Assembly (NCBI GenBank): GCA_012842105.1
Contig: DUTL01000340.1
Coordinates: forward strand, 1 to 6,036
DNA length: 6,036 nucleotides
Source: Candidatus Fermentithermobacillaceae bacterium
GTDB lineage: Bacteria > Bacillota > Sulfobacillia > Fermentithermobacillales > Fermentithermobacillaceae
Direction of reading: 5' to 3'
A program made the position numbers and the translations under genes. Of the stretch, positions 5,883 to 6,036 are shown piece after piece. A model generated the notes under the pieces. The model was not told the DNA's origin. It did not search any database and was given only the letters and a program-made list of their open reading frames with translations. Every line of letters starts with the position of its first letter. The stretch's first letter is position 1.

Positions 5883-5911
5883 TTGATCTAAGCTCGGAAG
5901 GGTGCTATATT
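5883..5911 (+). promoter_or_regulatory. rRNA operon promoter with extended -10
   Basis: TTGATC (5883-5888) is separated by 17 bases from TATATT (5906-5911), and TG at 5903-5904 makes an extended -10. The shifted TATTAT (5908-5913) is an alternative -10. Transcription would start near 5918, about 90 bases before mature 16S rRNA. Confidence 0.65.
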
Positions 5912-5919
5912 ATCCCTTG

Positions 5920-5940
5920 CGCCCCCCGGCAGGTGGGGCG
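5920..5940 (+). other. GC-rich hairpin at the start of the rRNA leader
   Basis: CGCCCCCC (5920-5927) pairs with GGTGGGGCG (5932-5940), eight pairs with a single bulged T and a GGCA loop. It lies at the very 5' end of the predicted transcript and is followed by GAGAAAG, not by Ts. It is probably a leader stabilising or processing structure, not a terminator. Confidence 0.5.
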
Positions 5941-5958
5941 GAGAAAGTGACAAGAAGT

Positions 5959-5973
5959 TGGTCCTTGAAAACT
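5959..5973 (+). promoter_or_regulatory. boxA-like antitermination element of the rRNA leader
   Basis: TGGTCCTTGAAAACT resembles the boxA-type sequence found in Bacillus/Clostridium rRNA leaders (TG.TCTTTGAAAACT). It would bind the NusB-S10 complex so that polymerase resists termination while making the long rRNA transcript. Confidence 0.6.
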
Positions 5974-6010
5974 GAACAGCGTAGAAAGACTTTGAGTTAA
6001 GGATACAGGT

Positions 6011-6036
6011 GTAACGGAGAGTTTGATCCTGGCTCA
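6011..6036 (+). rRNA. rrs: 16S ribosomal RNA, first ~26 bases (cut by the window end)
   Basis: GAGTTTGATCCTGGCTCA at 6019-6036 is the near-universal start of bacterial 16S rRNA (the 27F primer region). Aligning it to E. coli numbering puts position 1 at about 6011. The rest lies beyond the window. Confidence 0.95.

Overview
The window looks like chromosomal DNA of a Gram-positive anaerobe of the class Clostridia, probably the Peptococcaceae/Moorella/Desulfotomaculum group. The grounds are AGGAGG-type ribosome binding sites with frequent GTG/TTG starts, sigma-A-like promoters, a Bacillus/Clostridium-type GreA and LysS, and an order dus - HTH regulator - unknown dehydrogenase-like protein - acyl-ACP-reductase-like protein - greA - lysS - 16S rRNA that I recall, unverified, from that group. 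All genes read on the + strand. I find no mobile element, CRISPR array or tRNA.

Region 1 (1-702). The 3' part of a tRNA-dihydrouridine synthase gene (dus) ends at 702. Bases 1-211 are a reverse-complement copy of 252-462 (207 of 211 pairs match) across a 40-base spacer. The sequence therefore folds back on itself, and the true 5' half of dus is absent. This is most simply an amplification or assembly chimera at a contig end, although four transition differences between the arms make it not quite trivial.

Region 2 (703-3544). A likely three-gene operon. A sigma-A-like promoter (875-903) is followed at once by a dyad (905-924) and then by three genes: a 176-residue helix-turn-helix protein with a Rossmann-like C-terminal half, a 310-residue conserved protein of uncertain function, and a 357-residue homologue of cyanobacterial long-chain acyl-ACP reductase that keeps the glycine-rich nucleotide loop and the active-site cysteine. 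I infer a self-regulated module for NAD(P)H-dependent reduction of an acyl thioester or a related substrate. This is the most interesting part of the window.

Region 3 (3545-5824). A second strong promoter (3586-3615) and a roughly 150-base leader with mutually exclusive hairpins precede greA (transcript cleavage factor) and lysS (class II lysyl-tRNA synthetase), probably co-transcribed.

Region 4 (5825-6036). An rRNA operon control region: an A-rich inverted repeat, an extended -10 promoter, a GC-rich leader hairpin and a boxA-like element, then the first ~26 bases of 16S rRNA, cut by the window end. Regions 3 and 4 together form a translation/transcription cluster (RNA polymerase rescue, tRNA charging, rRNA).
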